Positions 6,442 through 13,691 of a stretch of 15,265 nt of DNA are shown piece after piece (position 1 is the stretch's first letter; every line of letters starts with the position of its first letter). A program made the translations under genes and the position numbers. The notes beneath the pieces are model-generated. The model saw only the letters and a list, made by a program, of their open reading frames with translations. It ran no database searches and was not told where the DNA came from. The DNA is taken from positions 1-15,265 of the forward strand of contig PBZZ01000007.1 of the NCBI GenBank assembly GCA_002730365.1. Direction: 5' to 3'. The stretch comes from Deltaproteobacteria bacterium (GTDB lineage Bacteria > SAR324 > NAC60-12).

Positions 6442-7332
6442 TCATTTCGCTCGTAGTTGTGCCACGAGAACTCGTGAATGGCCTTGCAAGTCCTTACAAA
6501 ATTCAACCAAGTTCCACGCCTCAGCTGCTTGAATGAGCCTAGTCAAAGCCGGTTGTTGATCGTATCCAATCTCGACAATCAGCAAACCTCTGGGGCGTAG
6601 GAGACGAGGACCTTGCTGGAGAAATTCCCGATACCAGAAAAGACCGTCTTCACCGCCATCCAGCGCCAGATGTGGTTCAAATTGGCTGACTTCAGGACTC
6701 AACCTCGTAATCTCTGTAGTACGAATGTAGGGAGGGTTACTTAGAAGTGCGTCAAACTGATGGGCCGTAGATATAGTTGCAAAACTGTTGGACTGGAGTA
6801 ATTGTAACCGATTCTGACGTGGTTCAAGGAGCAGTGGGTGTTCCTTACAATTTTGCTGAGCCACTTGGAGTGCGATCGCGCTTTGGTCCAGACAAAGCCA
6901 ATCCAGTTGTGTGCGTTCTGCACAGAGTGACAGCGGGATAGCCCCAGTACCTGTGCCAAGTTCCAGTAGTCGTAGAGGGTGCTTGGGAAGGTGATTGAGC
7001 GCAGCTTCGATCAGTGTTTCTGTGTCAGGACGTGGAATGAGAACGCCTGGCGCAACACGTAGTCGAAGAGACCAAAAATCTCGGTAGCCTAAGAGATAGG
7101 CAACAGGGCACCCCTGGCCACGCTCACGAACTATTTTTCGATAGTTCGCTCGTTCTGGTTCTGTCAGAGGTCGATCGGCTTGTAAATACAGTTGCAGGCG
7201 CTTAAACCCCAGTACATGGGCAAGTAGCAACTCTGCATCCAATCGTGCAGTAGCCAGTTGTTTTTCACGGAAGTAGCCCGTGGTCCAACGCAAAACGGCT
7301 TCAATTGTCCAGGTGTCTGGGGTTTCAGGCAC
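6442..7332 (-). CDS. prmC: Peptide chain release factor glutamine methyltransferase PrmC
   Basis: S-adenosylmethionine-dependent N5-glutamine methyltransferase of 296 aa. The family methylates the Gln of the GGQ motif in release factors RF1 and RF2, raising termination efficiency. The N-terminal helical domain (residues 1-75) ends in the family block PVAYLLGYRDFW (76-87) and LIPRPDTE (98-105). The SAM-binding loop is LELGTGTGAI (123-132) and the catalytic motif is NPPY (199-202), followed by FEPHLALDGGEDG. The start codon is GTG at 7330-7332. It lies inside the last codons of the upstream gene (8-base overlap, GTGCCTGA), so translation is probably coupled. The usual neighbour prfA is absent from this window; prmC is instead the last gene of a cluster with a glycosyltransferase, a lipoprotein and a TPR-like gene. 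Confidence 0.95.
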   Translation of the reverse strand: MPETPDTWTIEAVLRWTTGYFREKQLATARLDAELLLAHVLGFKRLQLYLQADRPLTEPERANYRKIVRERGQGCPVAYLLGYRDFWSLRLRVAPGVLIPRPDTETLIEAALNHLPKHPLRLLELGTGTGAIPLSLCAERTQLDWLCLDQSAIALQVAQQNCKEHPLLLEPRQNRLQLLQSNSFATISTAHQFDALLSNPPYIRTTEITRLSPEVSQFEPHLALDGGEDGLFWYREFLQQGPRLLRPRGLLIVEIGYDQQPALTRLIQAAEAWNLVEFCKDLQGHSRVLVAQLRAK

Positions 7333-7966
7333 GCTGGGATTCGGTTGCTCCGACTGACTTGTCGGCTTCTTCAGATGTTTCTGAAGGTTCTTCCGCAGCG
7401 GCTTTGTTCGGGGTGGGTTCCTTGAGGAAGCGCCCCATCAGGCTATTCATAGCATCTTGAACCCGCTTGACCTGCTCCATGGACTGCCCAACCAACCGAT
7501 CCGAAGTTCGTTTGGCTTCAATTGTAATCGAAGATTCCTTGACAGAAATATCTCCATTGACGGCAACCCAGGCTTTGCGGCGTGTAAAAAATTCTAAATA
7601 GCCGCTGATCTGAGCAATCCGGTGTCGACAATCGGACATGCGTAGCTTGAGGCGTTGGCTGAAAGATTCTGACTGGTCTTGTTGTTTCATCTGTAGAAAG
7701 CCTGCGATAGCTCTCTCGTAAAAGCGCTTTGCCTGCTGAAATTTCTCTTCTGCGCTTTTCCACTCCAGCACAAAGGCGTCCTGTTCAGCTAAGCGAAATA
7801 TGCACCAACCCTGGTTGCGATACATATCGGGTGTGGTCTTGTTGCGTAGTTCGGCAGATTTACCAAATTTTTCGAGAGATTCGACAAAGTGCTCTAACTT
7901 CAGCAGTTCGAATCCTTCGCGGTAGTACTGTTGAGATAGCTCAGAGGCGGCGGCGGGATCAGTCAT
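7325..7966 (-). CDS. Helical TPR-like protein of unknown function
   Basis: Soluble, mostly alpha-helical protein of 213 aa with no signal sequence. Residues 8-42 (LSQQYYREGFELLKLEHFVESLEKFGKSAEL) and about 68-95 (WKSAEEKFQQAKRFYERAIAGFLQ) have the spacing of tetratricopeptide-like helix pairs (A/G-Y/F-A patterns). A central helical region (100-130) is followed by a short beta-rich part (WVAVNGDISVKESSITIEA) and another helix (about 155-180). The last 30 residues are low-complexity, rich in Glu, Ala, Ser and Thr. I do not recognise the family; a protein-interaction role is plausible for TPR-like folds. Its stop lies inside the prmC start region. The small lipoprotein gene is 15 bases upstream, so the cluster is probably one transcript. 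The start ATG has no clear Shine-Dalgarno. Confidence 0.7.
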   Translation of the reverse strand: MTDPAAASELSQQYYREGFELLKLEHFVESLEKFGKSAELRNKTTPDMYRNQGWCIFRLAEQDAFVLEWKSAEEKFQQAKRFYERAIAGFLQMKQQDQSESFSQRLKLRMSDCRHRIAQISGYLEFFTRRKAWVAVNGDISVKESSITIEAKRTSDRLVGQSMEQVKRVQDAMNSLMGRFLKEPTPNKAAAEEPSETSEEADKSVGATESQRA

Positions 7967-7981
7967 AGTTGATTTAGTATT

Positions 7982-8278
7982 TTATGGGCAAGGATAGGTG
8001 CCGGGAGGTACAATCAATTCTGGATGTCGAACAATGGTTGTCGACTGTCCTGTAGTAAAATGATAAGTGACTCGTTCTTCAGAAATGAATAGAAACTCTG
8101 GAGCGCTTTCTTCCCAGCCAGCATTGCGTCGAAATTCTCTTTCGTAGACAACTCGACAGAGATAATCAATTTGCTGCTGTTGCATGGTGGGATAAAGTAG
8201 GGAATGAGGAGACTGCTGACAAGCGCCGATAGCGAGAAGGATCAGGATGGTCAGCCAAGGGGCTTTTAGAAAAGACAT
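7982..8278 (-). CDS. Small outer-envelope lipoprotein, hypothetical
   Basis: Protein of 98 aa with a type II signal peptide: a short basic start (MSFLKAPW), a hydrophobic core (LTILILLAI) and the lipobox AIGAC with Cys20 as the lipidated residue. Residue +2 is Gln, which would normally allow outer-membrane sorting. The mature part is about 79 aa, polar, with a probable helix (MQQQQIDYLCRVVYEREFRR) and two beta strands (EFLFISEERVTYHF, TTIVRHPELIV), ending in GTYPCP. It has two further cysteines that could form a disulfide. Family not recognised. It lies 35 bases after the glycosyltransferase stop and 15 bases before the TPR-like gene, consistent with one operon. An AGG about eight bases before the ATG may serve as ribosome site. 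Confidence 0.65.
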   Translation of the reverse strand: MSFLKAPWLTILILLAIGACQQSPHSLLYPTMQQQQIDYLCRVVYEREFRRNAGWEESAPEFLFISEERVTYHFTTGQSTTIVRHPELIVPPGTYPCP

Positions 8279-8313
8279 GAACGTTGCCTGTGTTCAGAAA
8301 CAACGGCGAGAAA

Positions 8314-9525
8314 TCAGGAAGAAGCTTCCTGCACGGCTGCTGTTGATGGAAGCTCTTCGTCTTCAGGAATGTCTACGGGACCTGATGATTCGGGGCCAGG
8401 ATCAACACGCCACTGACGATAGCCATACTGCACAGCATTGGCAATCTGGCGAGCGAAGCGGTCACGACTGAATCGTTGAGTCTGCTTACGTAGCTGCACT
8501 GGATCGAAGTCCTCCCATGTGTGCTCCATCTGTTCAATTGCAGCACAGAGGGCGTCAACACGGGCTTCCTTGAAAAAAATACCAGTCTGTTCGCTAACGG
8601 TCTCCAAGGCACCACCACCCGCAAAAGCTAGCACTGGAGTACCTGCCGCCTGGGCTTCTAAAGGTGTGATACCAAAGTCGTCAATCCCTGGAAAAACAAA
8701 AGCTCGTGCCTGCTGATAAAGTGCTGGAAGTTCGTGAGAGTCTCGGTCTCCCAGGAACTCGATATTTGGTTCAGCAATGGACTGGCAGTATTCCTGATCC
8801 TGACCTGTACCAACAATTTTCAAGGGTAGTCCCAAACGGTTGAAGGCTTCAATTGCCAGGTCAACCCGCTTGTTTGGTGCGAAGGCCCCAACCATCAGGT
8901 AATAGTCCTGCTTGCTCACCGGCCCTTGCGGTACAAAGGCTTCTAGATCAACAGGGGGATAGACGACTTGAGACTCGCGGTCGTAATATTCCAGAATTTT
9001 TTGACGAATGTTACGACTGTTGCAGAGAAAAGTGTGTACTCGCTTGGCGCTGGACTTGTCCCATTCTCGCAGATAAGGCCGCATTGCCTCTCCACCGAGG
9101 CGCTGTAAGCGAGAGGTTTGCATTCGCCGGAAGTAGAGGTCGAAAGAGTCCCAGATGTAGCGCATGGGTGCGTGTACGTAGGACAAATGATAGGTGTTGG
9201 GTCCCGCGCGAACGCCCTTGGCAGCACAATGACTTGAACTGATGATGACATCGTAGTTGCTGAGGTCGAAAGCTTCAATCGCTGTTGGAAAGAGCGGCAA
9301 AAAGTAGCGGTAGTGCTTGATGCCCCCAGGAATGTGCTGCAGAAAAGATGTGTAGATCGGCATCTCTGCAATTGTAGATGAGACGCTGCCTGCCTGATGC
9401 ACAAGCGTGTGGAGGTCTGCCTGGGGAAAAAGTTCACAGAACACCTCTAGGCACTTCTCTCCGCCACGCATACCGGTCAACCAATCGTGAACCAGGGCAA
9501 TTCTTCGACCTTCCAGTAACGCCAT
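8314..9525 (-). CDS. Group-4 glycosyltransferase (WbaZ-like mannosyltransferase type)
   Basis: GT-B fold glycosyltransferase of 403 aa, probably peripheral on the inner membrane. It transfers a sugar from an activated donor to a lipid-linked or polysaccharide acceptor. The N-terminal acceptor domain begins with ALVHDWLTGMRGGEK (10-24), typical of this group, and continues with SSSHCAAKG and YVHAPMRYIWD (116-126). The donor domain starts near 205 with VGAFAPNKRVDLAIEAF (212-228; K219 and R220 likely contact the donor phosphates), then KIVGTGQD and DDFGITPLEAQAAGTPV (282-298). The acidic E-x7-E signature reads D282-x7-E290, a conservative change. The architecture resembles WbaZ-type mannosyltransferases, but the sugar cannot be told from sequence. 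A 30-residue Pro/Glu/Ser tail ends the protein. It is first in a minus-strand cluster and its start is 91 bases from divergent folB. Confidence 0.88.
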   Translation of the reverse strand: MALLEGRRIALVHDWLTGMRGGEKCLEVFCELFPQADLHTLVHQAGSVSSTIAEMPIYTSFLQHIPGGIKHYRYFLPLFPTAIEAFDLSNYDVIISSSHCAAKGVRAGPNTYHLSYVHAPMRYIWDSFDLYFRRMQTSRLQRLGGEAMRPYLREWDKSSAKRVHTFLCNSRNIRQKILEYYDRESQVVYPPVDLEAFVPQGPVSKQDYYLMVGAFAPNKRVDLAIEAFNRLGLPLKIVGTGQDQEYCQSIAEPNIEFLGDRDSHELPALYQQARAFVFPGIDDFGITPLEAQAAGTPVLAFAGGGALETVSEQTGIFFKEARVDALCAAIEQMEHTWEDFDPVQLRKQTQRFSRDRFARQIANAVQYGYRQWRVDPGPESSGPVDIPEDEELPSTAAVQEASS

Positions 9526-9616
9526 CCTGTTTCTTTCTGAAGATTATTGGAGTTTGTAAATCAGTGAAAGGTATCCGTCCCTGCCCAAATCTGCAACCAG
9601 AATCGTCCCTGTAATT

Positions 9617-10030
9617 ATGCCATCTCCAACTACTTCCAAGTGCTTCTGGATTCGTCTTCAACAACTACGCTTCCATGCCCACCATGGGGTGCTGCCAGAA
9701 GAAGCCACTTTGGGACAACGCTTTGTACTGGACTTGGAGTGCGCGTACCATCCGCCATCAGAACCTTGGACTGATGAATTGTCGCACACGGTATCTTATG
9801 CAGAGCTTTGTGAACAAATCCGTGAGCTTTGTGAACAGCGTAGATTCAAGCTGCTGGAGTCACTAGCCGATGCGATTGTTGAACGTCTCCGCGCGGAATT
9901 CCCAAAACTTGAGTACATCCGAGTCTGTCTACACAAGCCCTCCGTTCCTGTAGCAGCCTTATTGGATGAGGCTGCTGTAGAACTTCGCTGGTGCAGTGAG
10001 GCATGGCCAAACTCCCTGGCTTCTTCTTGA
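9617..10030 (+). CDS. folB: Dihydroneopterin aldolase
   Basis: Cytoplasmic folate-pathway enzyme that cleaves 7,8-dihydroneopterin to 6-hydroxymethyl-7,8-dihydropterin and glycolaldehyde; the family forms octamers of about 120 aa subunits. The 137-aa product has the family blocks HHGVLPEEATLGQRFVLDLE (22-41), SYAEL (60-64), LLESLADAI (79-87) and VCLHKPSVP (103-111). Residues matching the S. aureus active site are E29, Y61, E81 and catalytic K107, so it should be active. The N-terminus is about ten residues longer than usual (MPSPTTSKCFW); no internal ATG replaces the first, and no Shine-Dalgarno is visible before it. No other folate gene is adjacent, and the 118 bases to nadE leave room for a separate promoter. 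Confidence 0.92.
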   Translation: MPSPTTSKCFWIRLQQLRFHAHHGVLPEEATLGQRFVLDLECAYHPPSEPWTDELSHTVSYAELCEQIRELCEQRRFKLLESLADAIVERLRAEFPKLEYIRVCLHKPSVPVAALLDEAAVELRWCSEAWPNSLASS

Positions 10031-10080
10031 TGTCTTCAAATCCCAAATTGCTCGATCCAGTGCCTCTGAAAAGGTGATAC

Positions 10081-10113
10081 TTGCTGACCCAATCAAGATC
10101 TGATCTACTGATT
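10081..10113 (+). promoter_or_regulatory. Possible nadE promoter with operator-like dyad
   Basis: TTGCTG (10081-10086) and TCTACT (10104-10109) are separated by 17 bases, a weak sigma70-like pair that would start transcription about 33 bases before the nadE ATG. Between and over the boxes lies a nested dyad at 10091-10113. The outer arms are AATCA and TGATT, and the inner arms AGATC and GATCT meet around a single T, with two unpaired bases on the right. The one-base centre suits a DNA-binding site better than an RNA hairpin. Confidence 0.3.
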
Positions 10114-10148
10114 TCATCTACCTACTATCTTCTCGCTTGGAAGCAGTC

Positions 10149-12146
10149 ATGAAACTCCGAGTTGCTGCCGCAACACTAAATCAAACCCCACTAGACTGGC
10201 CCGGTAATCTTCGCCGCATTCGTCAGGCAATTGAACAGGCACGTCAGCAAGAAGTACAACTGCTACTGTTACCAGAGCTTTGTTTGACAGGATATGGTTG
10301 CGAAGATGTTTTTCATGCGGAACAACTGCATGATTATGCTTGGGAGCAACTGTTGTCACTGCTACCACTCACCAACGAGATGGTCGTTGTCCTTGGGGTG
10401 CCGTTGCGTGTTCGCAAGCAGACTTACAATGCAGCAGCAGTACTGGCGCAACAGCAGTTGGTAGGGCTAGCCTGTAAGCAGACGTTGCCTCAGCACGACT
10501 TGTTTTATGAGCCACGCTGGTTTCAGCCGTGGATGCCAGGCAAGCAGGAACTGCTGGAGCGGGAAGGTCTGCAAGTGCCGTTTGGAGATATCTGCTTTGA
10601 TCTGGGGGGTGTGCGAGTTGGGATGGAAATCTGTGAAGACGCTTGGGGCACCTCTCGTCCAGCGCAACGCCTGGCTTCTCAGGATGTGGATCTGATCCTC
10701 AATCCAAGCGCTAGTCCATTCAGTTTTGGCAAGATTCAATTGCGTAAGCAATTGGTCACAGAGTCCGCCCGTTCGACGGCTACGACTTATCTCTATGCCA
10801 ATCTGCTGGGAAATGAGGCCGGCAGAATCATCTACGAAGGCAGCACCTTGATTGCTCATGGTCGGCAGGGCATGGTAGCATCCGGTCGTTACTTTTCCTT
10901 CACAGAATTCCAGATGACGACGGCAATTGTCGATCTGCGCCTGACACGTCTGGATCGTAGCAAGCTACCCGTTCGGGCTACATCAGAGCCCTCACCTCAC
11001 TGCATTTTCTGCCCGTTTTCCTGGAAATCTTTACCCATTTCTCTAAAATCTATAGTGAAACCATTGGCGCCATCTCCGAGTAAGCATGAGGAATTTACTC
11101 ACGCAGTGAGTCTCGGGCTGTGGGACTATCTACGTAAGAGTCGCAGTCGTGGTTTTGTGGTTTCAGCCAGTGGTGGTGCGGATTCTTCCAGTCTGGTGGT
11201 ATTGGTTTACCTGATGTTGCGTCTCGCTGATGAGGAAATGAGCCGTGCCAAGCTGGTCGAACACCTGACAAGGCTCTGGTCAATGGACCTACCAGCCGAT
11301 ATTTCACTCACAGAGTTGATGTCACGCTTATTGCTAACCATCTACCAGTCAAGTGAGAATTCTTCAGTAACTACACGGTCTGCTGCACGCACAGTCTGCG
11401 AATTGGTCGGTGCCCGACACTTCGAATACGATATTCAACCCTTGCTAGATCAACACCGTGGTTGGATGGAGCAGCAACTGGAGCGACCGCTGAACTGGCA
11501 GCAAGATGATTTGGCCTTGCAGAACATTCAGGCCCGGGTCCGGTCTCCAGGAGCTTGGTTTCTGACGAATCTTCACGGTGCACTGCTGTTATCCACTAGT
11601 AATCGGAGTGAGGCTGCCGTGGGTTATGCAACCATGGATGGAGATACTGCAGGAGGACTTAGCCCGCTTGGGGGCATAGACAAAGCCTACCTGCGCGAAT
11701 GGTTGCGTTGGTTAGAAAAAGAAGGATTGCCAACGATCGGCCCGCTACCCTTTTTGCATTGTGTGAACGAACAGGAACCGACAGCAGAATTACGACCACT
11801 TGCTGCAGTACAGTCAGACGAAGATGATCTGATGCCCTATCACGTGTTGGATGCAATTGAGCGTGCGGCAATTCGAGAACACCGCTGGCCACTAGAAATT
11901 TGGCAAGATCTGCAGGAGCGTTTCTCAGAGATTTCGCCGGTTCAGCTAGCACATTACACAGAGCGCTTTTTCCGTCTCTGGTGTCGCAACCAATGGAAAC
12001 GAGAGCGTCTGGCACCGTCCTTTCATTTGGACGAAGAAAATCTGGATCCAAAAACATGGTGTCGCTTCCCGATTCTTTCTGGAAACTTTGAGACTGAGTT
12101 GGAAGCCCTTAGGGCTGCCGCACACCCAACCTCCCTAGACTCGTAG
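10149..12146 (+). CDS. nadE: Glutamine-dependent NAD+ synthetase
   Basis: Last step of NAD synthesis: amidation of nicotinic acid adenine dinucleotide using ATP, with ammonia from glutamine. The 665-aa protein is the long two-domain form. The N-terminal nitrilase-like glutaminase (1 to about 275) has the triad E43 (LLPELCLTGYG), K110 (ACKQTLP) and C162 (EICEDAWG). The synthetase domain (from about 315) has the ATP pyrophosphatase P-loop SGGADSS (341-347). The later blocks STSNRSEAAVGYATMDGD, AGGLSPLGGIDKAYLREWL, PTAELRP and DEDDLMPY are all present. ATG 10149 is preferred over an in-frame TTG at 10137 because GGAAG lies about six bases upstream of the ATG and the protein then begins MKLRVAAATLNQ, as expected. 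The stop TAG is part of the ribosome site of motA, so this metabolic gene leads directly into the flagellar stator genes. Confidence 0.95.
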   Translation: MKLRVAAATLNQTPLDWPGNLRRIRQAIEQARQQEVQLLLLPELCLTGYGCEDVFHAEQLHDYAWEQLLSLLPLTNEMVVVLGVPLRVRKQTYNAAAVLAQQQLVGLACKQTLPQHDLFYEPRWFQPWMPGKQELLEREGLQVPFGDICFDLGGVRVGMEICEDAWGTSRPAQRLASQDVDLILNPSASPFSFGKIQLRKQLVTESARSTATTYLYANLLGNEAGRIIYEGSTLIAHGRQGMVASGRYFSFTEFQMTTAIVDLRLTRLDRSKLPVRATSEPSPHCIFCPFSWKSLPISLKSIVKPLAPSPSKHEEFTHAVSLGLWDYLRKSRSRGFVVSASGGADSSSLVVLVYLMLRLADEEMSRAKLVEHLTRLWSMDLPADISLTELMSRLLLTIYQSSENSSVTTRSAARTVCELVGARHFEYDIQPLLDQHRGWMEQQLERPLNWQQDDLALQNIQARVRSPGAWFLTNLHGALLLSTSNRSEAAVGYATMDGDTAGGLSPLGGIDKAYLREWLRWLEKEGLPTIGPLPFLHCVNEQEPTAELRPLAAVQSDEDDLMPYHVLDAIERAAIREHRWPLEIWQDLQERFSEISPVQLAHYTERFFRLWCRNQWKRERLAPSFHLDEENLDPKTWCRFPILSGNFETELEALRAAAHPTSLDS

Positions 12147-12149
12147 GAG
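12145..12149 (+). promoter_or_regulatory. motA ribosome-binding site overlapping the nadE stop
   Basis: AGGAG at 12145-12149 shares its first two bases with the nadE TAG stop (12144-12146) and lies nine bases before the motA ATG at 12159. A terminating nadE ribosome would sit on the motA ribosome site, which indicates cotranscription and likely translational coupling. Confidence 0.75.
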
Positions 12150-12158
12150 TATCGCTTC

Positions 12159-12977
12159 ATGGAACAGGGAACCCTAATCGGTAACATCCTCGCCTGGTTG
12201 TTACTAGTTATCGCAATGAGTTTCGACTTTGTAAACTTCAGCATGGATATCGGCAAGCTGGGCTACTTCGTTGACATACCCTCTCTAATGATCGTTTTTG
12301 GAGGCACGATCGCCTCCACCTTCATCTTACATCCGATGGATGAAGCAAAGACTTTTGGCAAGAGCATCGGGAAAACTTGGAAGCCCAATGACGTGCAGCT
12401 AGTAGAGACTTTAACCTTGATTGTCGATGTCGCCAAAATTGCCAGAAAAAATATTCTTGCGATCGAAGATGCTCTGCCCAGTATTGAAAATCTGTATTTA
12501 CGCAGCGGGTTGCGATTGGTAGTGGACCGAGTCGACCGGCAGGCAATTGTCGACATGCTGTCCCACGAAATGAAATTCACTATGGCAGGTAAAGACAGTG
12601 AATCAGCTGTGATTGGAACAATGGGCTCGCTCTGTCCTGCCTGGGGGATGTTGGGGACACTCGTCGGCCTGGTACTCCTGCTCCAGAATCTGGATGATCC
12701 CTCCGCGATTGGTCCTGCGATGGCGGTTGCTCTGATCACGACGTTCTACGGGTCGCTCTTCGCTAACGTCATTTTTAATCCAGCCAAAGGAAAACTTGAT
12801 ATCTACAATGCTGAGTACAAGACGTTGATGGAGATGATCAAGGACGGTGTGTTGTACATTGAGCGCGGTGAGCGACCAGATTTCATCGAGTCTGACTTGA
12901 TGAACTATCTTCCACCCGACAAGAAGGCAATGTACGAAGCCCTGAAGTTTGAAAACCAAGGCGGCGGCGAAGGCTGA
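12159..12977 (+). CDS. motA: Flagellar stator subunit MotA/PomA
   Basis: Inner-membrane A subunit of the flagellar stator, which forms a pentamer around a B-subunit dimer and converts ion flow into torque on FliG. The 272-aa protein has four membrane segments (about 5-27, 36-56, 154-176 and 185-207) and a large cytoplasmic loop (about 60-150). TM3 has the essential Pro160 in CPAWGMLGTLVGLVLLL, and TM4 reads GPAMAVALITTFYGSLFANV followed by NP (207-208). These two segments, including the linking NLDDPSAIGPAM, look much more like Vibrio PomA (Na+-type) than E. coli MotA, so a sodium-driven motor is likely but unproven. AGGAG precedes the ATG by nine bases. Two motB genes follow, the first 30 bases downstream, so one A subunit serves two possible B partners. 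Confidence 0.95.
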   Translation: MEQGTLIGNILAWLLLVIAMSFDFVNFSMDIGKLGYFVDIPSLMIVFGGTIASTFILHPMDEAKTFGKSIGKTWKPNDVQLVETLTLIVDVAKIARKNILAIEDALPSIENLYLRSGLRLVVDRVDRQAIVDMLSHEMKFTMAGKDSESAVIGTMGSLCPAWGMLGTLVGLVLLLQNLDDPSAIGPAMAVALITTFYGSLFANVIFNPAKGKLDIYNAEYKTLMEMIKDGVLYIERGERPDFIESDLMNYLPPDKKAMYEALKFENQGGGEG

Positions 12978-13007
12978 TCTCGCTGACTATCCCAAGTTGG
13001 AGAATGC

Positions 13008-13664
13008 ATGGGACAAATCATCGATTCCGACGATTGCCCGATATGTGAGGAATTCAAGGACGGCTGGATTTTTACGTATGGAGATCTGGTCACCCTACTG
13101 CTGTGTTTCTTCATCCTGCTCTTCTCACTCTGCAAGATCGACGACCACAAGCTCAAGCAAATCTCTGATAGTTTCCGTTCGCTTCCGCCGGGAAGTCCAT
13201 TTCTTTTCAGTGGCCGCTCTTCCAACTTGGAGCATGCAGCTCAGGAGTTGGAAAAGATGGATATGCCCGATAGCGTGAACGTGAGTGCAGGAAAAGAAGG
13301 GGTTGAAGTCTCCTTCAGCCGAAATGTCGCCTTTGCCCAGGGATCCATCGAGTTGAGTCGGGAGGTCAAGGAGACCATTGACAAAATGTTACCAACAATT
13401 GGTCCGTTGCCCAACGACATACTGATTTCAGGACATACAGATCCGACTGATGTCAATGATCGCTTCCCATCCAACTGGGAAATGTCGATAGGCCGAGCTA
13501 GCGCGATTGCAACCTATTTGGAATCGAAGGGAATTCCAACCAAGCGGATTCAAGTAGCTGGCTTCGGTGATTCCCGTCCACGCTTCTTCGGCGACACAGC
13601 TTACAAGCGCTCGCTCAACCGTCGTGTTGAGATCCTGCTGATGCCTGAAGACATGCAGCGCTGA
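13008..13664 (+). CDS. motB: Flagellar stator subunit MotB/PomB, copy 1
   Basis: Stator B subunit of 218 aa: a short cytoplasmic start, one membrane helix, a periplasmic linker and an OmpA-type peptidoglycan anchor. The ion-carrying aspartate is D26 in TYGDLVTLLLCFFILLFS (23-40); the LLxCFFxLLxS pattern matches PomB. The N-terminus carries a CPIC pair (C10, C13) before EEFKDGW, reminiscent of the Cys-Pro-rich start of Vibrio PomB. The plug/linker is short (about 41-88). The OmpA domain has the peptidoglycan-binding GHTD (D145) and NRRVEI (204-209). Total length is well below the roughly 250-320 aa usual for MotB and PomB. GGAG lies five bases before the ATG at 13008. Except at residues 9-43, the protein is clearly diverged from copy 2 immediately downstream. 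Confidence 0.94.
   Translation: MGQIIDSDDCPICEEFKDGWIFTYGDLVTLLLCFFILLFSLCKIDDHKLKQISDSFRSLPPGSPFLFSGRSSNLEHAAQELEKMDMPDSVNVSAGKEGVEVSFSRNVAFAQGSIELSREVKETIDKMLPTIGPLPNDILISGHTDPTDVNDRFPSNWEMSIGRASAIATYLESKGIPTKRIQVAGFGDSRPRFFGDTAYKRSLNRRVEILLMPEDMQR
13044..13127 (+). repeat. Near-identical 84-base segment, copy 1 (motB membrane region)
   Basis: Codons 13-40 of the first motB, from C13 to S40, match 13728-13811 in the second motB at 79 of 84 bases. All five differences are synonymous (GAC/GAT, GTC/GTT, CTA/TTA, TGT/TGC, ATC/ATT). A 29-base stretch in the middle is identical. Confidence 0.9.
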
Positions 13665-13691
13665 TTCCCTAAACCAACGGATACGAACTGC

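Noticed and set aside
8943..9437. 164-codon minus-strand ORF inside the glycosyltransferase gene
   Set aside because: Same-strand shadow in another frame, rich in Ser, Thr and Cys, and wholly contained in a well-supported glycosyltransferase.
10137..10148. TTG start for nadE
   Set aside because: It lacks its own ribosome site. The sequence GGAAG just after the TTG serves ATG 10149, which gives the expected amino end.
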